From positions 1-45,566 of the forward strand of contig CAZXDP010000017.1 of NCBI GenBank assembly GCA_964639255.1: DNA of 45,566 bases, written 5' to 3'. A program made the position numbers and the translations under genes. Under the pieces are notes generated by a model. That model was not told the DNA's origin and searched no databases. It worked only from the letters and a program-made list of their open reading frames with translations. This document shows positions 41,776 through 45,566 of the stretch, one piece after another. The stretch's first letter is position 1; each line of letters starts with the position of its first letter. This DNA is from NZQO01 sp964639255. Its GTDB lineage: Bacteria; Bacteroidota; Bacteroidia; Flavobacteriales; Flavobacteriaceae.

Positions 41776-43548
41776 GTGGAATCGCTATTGGAACAAATTA
41801 ACAGCCCAGAAGATCTACGGAAAATCCCCGAAGATCGGCTCCCCGCCCTTGCCGCAGAATTGCGGGAGTTCATCATAAATATCGTGGCGGTAAAGGAAGG
41901 CCACCTTGGCGCCAGTCTGGGCGTGGCAGAACTTACCATCGCGCTTCATTACGTATTCGATACCCCGACCGATCTGCTGGTATGGGATGTTGGCCATCAA
42001 GCTTACGGCCATAAAATCTTAACGGGTCGAAAAGAACAATTCCATACCAATCGTCAATTGGGCGGTATTAGCGGTTTTCCCAAACGGGAAGAGAGTATTT
42101 ATGACACATTCGGCACAGGACATAGCAGCACGGCCGTATCGGCTGCCCTTGGGATGGCGCTCGCCGCCCAATTGGAAAATAATACGCGCAGGCAGCACAT
42201 TGCCGTTGTAGGGGACGCATCCATTGCAAGTGGCATGGCCTTTGAAGCCCTTAACCATGCAGGAGTGACCGAAACCAATCTACTGGTTATTTTGAACGAC
42301 AATGCCATAGGTATCGACCCAAGCGTGGGCGCATTAAAAGAGTACCTCAGCAAAGTGACACCCAACAACGCGCCAGAGCGAAATACTATTTTTGAGGCCT
42401 TAAATTTCGATTATTCGGGTCCTGTAGATGGGCATGACTTGCCAGTACTTCTTCGCGAATTAAAGAGGCTGAAACAAACTCCCGGCCCAAAATTATTGCA
42501 TGTAATAACCACCAAGGGAAAAGGACTTAAACAAGCCGAAACCGACCAGGTAAAATACCACGCGCCGGGGAAGTTCAATGCAGAAACGGGCGATTTGTGG
42601 CCCGCTTCCCCTACGGCGCAGCCTCCCAAATATCAAGATGTCTTCGGAAAAACATTGGTTACCTTAGCCGAACAGGATGAAAAGGTTATAGGCATCACGC
42701 CCGCTATGCCAACGGGAAGTTCCCTTAAGTATTTTATGGACCGATTTCCCCAGCGGGCATTCGACGTGGGTATCGCCGAGCAACACGCGGTTACCTTGGC
42801 GGCGGGCATGGCGACGCAAGGATATAAAGTATTTTGCGCGATTTACTCCACGTTTTTGCAACGGGCGTACGACCAGGTAATACATGACGTATGTCTTCAA
42901 AAGTTGCCGGTGGTCTTTTGCCTGGATCGCGCCGGGCTTGTGGGCGAAGATGGCGCAACGCACCACGGCGTGTTCGATTTGGCATATCTAACCTGTATTC
43001 CCAACCTGATCGTTTCGGCACCTAGCAACGAAATCGAACTGCGCAACCTACTTTATACTGCCCAACAGGGTCTCGACAGGCCCATAGCCATTCGTTATCC
43101 CCGGGGTCGTGGAACGTTGTTGGATTGGGAGGCGCCCTTTTCCAGAGTGGAAATAGGCAAAGGAAGAACAATACGCGAGGGGACCACTGTTGCGGTATTA
43201 AGCCTTGGCACGTTATGCCATAATGTCGAAAATGCGATTGACTCATTGTCAAATAGTTCGGCAGTGGGGCATTTTGACCTTCGCTTTTTAAAACCTTTTG
43301 ACGAACCGCTACTACACCACGTGTTCAAAAATTATAAAGTAATTATCACTGTAGAGGAGGGAACAATACAGGGAGGATTTGGAAGTGCCGTAGCCGCCTT
43401 CGCGGCAAAACACCGATATCACAATACACTGGACATCTTGGGCGTGCCCGATAGCTTCATGCCCCACGGTACGGTGTCGCAACTTCACGATATATCTGGG
43501 ATTTCGCCAGAGAGCATTCAGGAGGCCCTTCAAAGGCATTTAAAGTGA
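41776..43548 (+). CDS. dxs: 1-Deoxy-D-xylulose-5-phosphate synthase
   Basis: A 590-residue thiamine-diphosphate enzyme that condenses pyruvate and glyceraldehyde-3-phosphate, first step of the MEP isoprenoid pathway. 'LVWDVGHQAYGHKILTGR', the ThDP/Mg motif 'VVGDASIASGMAFEALNHAG', 'GIDPSVGALKEYL', the central 'FDVGIAEQHAVTLAAGMA' (with the cofactor Glu) and 'DRAGLVGEDGATHHG' are diagnostic. GTG 41776 (VESLLEQINSPEDL) is chosen: the frame is open 16 codons further up, but that part would cover the promoter, and relatives begin at about this point. At the C-terminus 'VEEGTIQGGFGSAVAAF' is intact. It stands as a single gene ended by a strong hairpin. Confidence 0.97.
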   Translation: MESLLEQINSPEDLRKIPEDRLPALAAELREFIINIVAVKEGHLGASLGVAELTIALHYVFDTPTDLLVWDVGHQAYGHKILTGRKEQFHTNRQLGGISGFPKREESIYDTFGTGHSSTAVSAALGMALAAQLENNTRRQHIAVVGDASIASGMAFEALNHAGVTETNLLVILNDNAIGIDPSVGALKEYLSKVTPNNAPERNTIFEALNFDYSGPVDGHDLPVLLRELKRLKQTPGPKLLHVITTKGKGLKQAETDQVKYHAPGKFNAETGDLWPASPTAQPPKYQDVFGKTLVTLAEQDEKVIGITPAMPTGSSLKYFMDRFPQRAFDVGIAEQHAVTLAAGMATQGYKVFCAIYSTFLQRAYDQVIHDVCLQKLPVVFCLDRAGLVGEDGATHHGVFDLAYLTCIPNLIVSAPSNEIELRNLLYTAQQGLDRPIAIRYPRGRGTLLDWEAPFSRVEIGKGRTIREGTTVAVLSLGTLCHNVENAIDSLSNSSAVGHFDLRFLKPFDEPLLHHVFKNYKVIITVEEGTIQGGFGSAVAAFAAKHRYHNTLDILGVPDSFMPHGTVSQLHDISGISPESIQEALQRHLK

Positions 43549-43573
43549 AAGGGGCTGCCAATGGCAGCCCCTT
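43549..43573. terminator. Bidirectional terminator between dxs and the second M36 protease
   Basis: The arms aaggggctgcc (43549-43559) and ggcagcccctt (43563-43573) form a perfect 11-bp stem with a 3-base loop directly after the dxs stop. The flanks are A- and T-rich on either side, so it can serve both convergent genes. Confidence 0.85.
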
Positions 43574-43598
43574 AATAATATGATCAATTCACGATACC

Positions 43599-45566
43599 TT
43601 AGTTGATGATCAACTTAGCGGTATGGGTATAATTTTCAGCTTCAATCTTCACTAAATAGACCCCTTGCGATATACTTTGAGCATTCACTGAAACGGTGTC
43701 ATTGAGCAAGACTGTAGTAGTAAGCACTTCACGTCCGTTCAAGTCGTAAACGGCCACTGTGGCATCGCCCAAAGCAGTGCGGGTCGCGATATTGATGATA
43801 CCGTTCGTTGGGTTCGGATAGATAACAAGGTTTCCTTCGGCAGACCCATTGTCGCCAGTGCCCAAGAACTCACACTCCTGCGGAAGGTCGAACGCCTCCA
43901 CCTGGTCTGAACGGCTAAAGGAGCTTCCTTGGGAGGCGCTTACGCCAAGACCACGATCGGCAAAAACCTTCCAGATCAAACAGCGGTTGGCACCATTGTT
44001 ATTGAGCTCATCGGCCATTAAAATGGCATCCCGCCCATCGACGAAACCTGGATTACAGTTTTGGAGCTTAATTCCATCGATAACCAATTGCATAGCGATG
44101 TTATTACCACCCGTACCGTAGTACACATCTTCATCGAAACCATATTCTTCTATCATTGCCCAGTTCAAGTCCCACAACATAGTGGCCCACACAAAACCAA
44201 TTCCGTGTGGCCGTGAAATCGAACCGCTATTCGTATCACCATAAGTAAAATCATTAATATTGAAATCGGTACTGTACGGTGCATTCCGGATACCTCCTCC
44301 GGTGGTAGACTGTCCAATAGCGTAGGTTCCAATACCACGGATATCTTCTGGTTGATCGCCAGGCATCATAGTGAGCATCAATCCGAACCAATCGCTCCAT
44401 CCTTCGCCCATCTGCTCATCGTTGCTAAGGCAGTTGGAATTATTAGCACCTCCAGTAAGACGAATGGAGATTCCATGGCCATATTCGTGGGCTATAATTC
44501 CATTATCTAGATCACCATCGATGGCGTAGGGACCTGATTCAGATAAAGAGCCATTTACTGTCTGGCCGTTCTCAAGGGCAGCGATAATTGCTTCTCCATC
44601 GGCTTGATTTACCATAACCGAAGGTATGGTAACGCTTCCGCCAACATCACCTGGACCCATTGCGATGGGCTCTCCGCCCACATTGTTCACCACTATGGCA
44701 GCAATAGCCCCTGCATTTTCAACTGCAAGTACCTTAAAGCCGAATTCACATTCGCCCCGTCGCAACACAGCGATTTTACCCACGAGGGCTGCCCCGTTCA
44801 GGATGGGGTCGCAAGCATCGGTAGGGTCGATAGAAGCGCCAGCGTCATTATCCTGTACCAAGACAAGATCGGCTGTGATGGGCACTTCAGGCAGCGGGTC
44901 TCCAAATGTTGCGGGAACGGCGGTATATTCACCGGCCAATGGTCCGTTATTAATTTCAAGAGGTGTTCCTGGAGGGCCCGAGGGAGACCATAGGAACATT
45001 TGCATTCTAGGATTAAATCCCTCTGGTGGAGTACTGAAGTTTGCGTTGTTGGTCCCGCCGCCGTCTTGTGCATCGGCATTTACCGAATCGCTACCAGCGC
45101 CACCGTTACCATAATTATTTTCTTGGAAATTTCCGCTAGCCTCATCAAAGCCATACTGGTACCAAACATCGTGCATGATATTGTTCCAGTAAAAAAGGTT
45201 GGTTGTGGCGGCATCGAGCATGTTCACTGGATTCGTGTTGAAATTATACTCGAAATCGAAGATAAGGTTGGCGCCGCCGTCTGGCGAGGCTCCCGTACCA
45301 TTGTTGGCATCTCGGTCTTCCTGAGCATATACGTTATTGCCACGGGTTATGGTAAATTCTGCTCCTGCTGCACCATTGGTGTCGTGCCATCCAAAGGGCG
45401 ATGCGATGGGATCGGCTGGATTGGCTACCATAGTTGCAGGCCCGTGGTTCGGACTTTCTAACGGAAGTGCGAATACACGATACTGCGGGTCGTTGCCGGC
45501 AAAAGAGAAGTCATTGGATCGCAACTTGAACAACATACTCTCGATTTTATTTTTGTCTTCCGTAGA
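43599..45566 (-). CDS. Secreted M36 metalloprotease with PA domain and T9SS sorting domain (5' end missing)
   Basis: The C-terminal 655 codons of a fungalysin-type protease; the frame is still open at the window edge, so signal peptide and most of the propeptide are outside. It is a paralogue of the protease at 1318, sharing 'ASPFGWHDTNGAAGAEFTIT', 'TTNLFYWNNIMHDV' and 'NNIAMQLVIDGIKLQNCNPG'. The zinc site is HEYGH (first His at 44487-44489) with Glu of GEGWSDW at 44403-44405. A protease-associated (PA) domain of about 130 residues (about 44520-44960; 'GKIAVLRRGECEFGFKVLAV', 'AAIVVNNVGGEPIAMG') is inserted just before HEYGH; the other copy has only a short loop there. A T9SS sorting domain ends the protein ('VIYPNPTNG', 'VYDLNGREV', 'QGVYLVKIE', 'TAKLIIN'). 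Confidence 0.94.
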   Translation of the reverse strand, partial: STEDKNKIESMLFKLRSNDFSFAGNDPQYRVFALPLESPNHGPATMVANPADPIASPFGWHDTNGAAGAEFTITRGNNVYAQEDRDANNGTGASPDGGANLIFDFEYNFNTNPVNMLDAATTNLFYWNNIMHDVWYQYGFDEASGNFQENNYGNGGAGSDSVNADAQDGGGTNNANFSTPPEGFNPRMQMFLWSPSGPPGTPLEINNGPLAGEYTAVPATFGDPLPEVPITADLVLVQDNDAGASIDPTDACDPILNGAALVGKIAVLRRGECEFGFKVLAVENAGAIAAIVVNNVGGEPIAMGPGDVGGSVTIPSVMVNQADGEAIIAALENGQTVNGSLSESGPYAIDGDLDNGIIAHEYGHGISIRLTGGANNSNCLSNDEQMGEGWSDWFGLMLTMMPGDQPEDIRGIGTYAIGQSTTGGGIRNAPYSTDFNINDFTYGDTNSGSISRPHGIGFVWATMLWDLNWAMIEEYGFDEDVYYGTGGNNIAMQLVIDGIKLQNCNPGFVDGRDAILMADELNNNGANRCLIWKVFADRGLGVSASQGSSFSRSDQVEAFDLPQECEFLGTGDNGSAEGNLVIYPNPTNGIINIATRTALGDATVAVYDLNGREVLTTTVLLNDTVSVNAQSISQGVYLVKIEAENYTHTAKLIIN

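Overview
The window is chromosomal DNA from a member of the Bacteroidota, most likely a marine-type Flavobacteriaceae. The signs are secreted proteins ending in type IX secretion (T9SS) sorting domains, DUF4270 and Ig-like surface lipoproteins, an atpD-atpC pair standing apart from the other ATP synthase genes, a one-domain 'glycogen synthase', a single-chain glycyl-tRNA synthetase, and promoters of the Bacteroidota form TTTG / TAnnTTTG with few Shine-Dalgarno sequences. I see no rRNA, tRNA, CRISPR array, prophage or intact insertion sequence. Coding density is high, with about 35 genes or gene remnants.

Layout. 1-1.3 kb: 3' end of an NhaA antiporter, then a scar of two decayed genes (a GNAT fragment and an XRE-type regulator). 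1.3-6.8 kb: a 1566-residue secreted M36 metalloprotease with adhesin-like domains, then an intact GNAT acetyltransferase of the same subfamily as the fragment. 6.8-8.7 kb: atpD-atpC. 8.85-10.5 kb: a two-gene unit of a sulfotransferase-like protein and a class IV aminotransferase. 10.5-15 kb: a small membrane protein and a probable operon of GT5-like protein, DUF4270 lipoprotein and glmS. 15-18.4 kb: panC, panD, a flippase-like membrane protein, and an esterase-fold protein without its nucleophilic serine. 18.4-22.5 kb: a TPR sensor kinase with its NarL-type regulator, and radA divergent to them. 22.6-26.8 kb: acyl-CoA dehydrogenase, aldo/keto reductase, OmpA-type lipoprotein and exonuclease III. 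27-36 kb: a large predicted outer-membrane protein and two related T9SS cargo proteins flanking a small lipoprotein. 36-43.5 kb: glyS, a coiled-coil membrane protein, a ComF-type protein, an Ig-like lipoprotein, a nitrilase-family amidase and dxs. 43.6 kb to the end: a second M36 protease, cut by the window edge and carrying a PA domain.

Functionally this is a core housekeeping segment (energy, pantothenate/CoA, amino sugar, isoprenoid, translation, DNA repair) interspersed with cell-envelope and secreted proteins that depend on the T9SS. No gene of the T9SS machinery itself was recognised here.

The items I find most worth checking are: perfect TAnnTTTG promoter elements 4-5 bases before the start codons of panD, glyS, dxs and a lipoprotein gene, which predict leaderless transcripts; the sulfotransferase/aminotransferase pair; two probable pseudoenzymes (GT5-like protein and esterase-fold protein); the domain swap between the two M36 proteases; and the double-pseudogene scar beside nhaA. 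I did not find a clear multi-gene system that I would call new.
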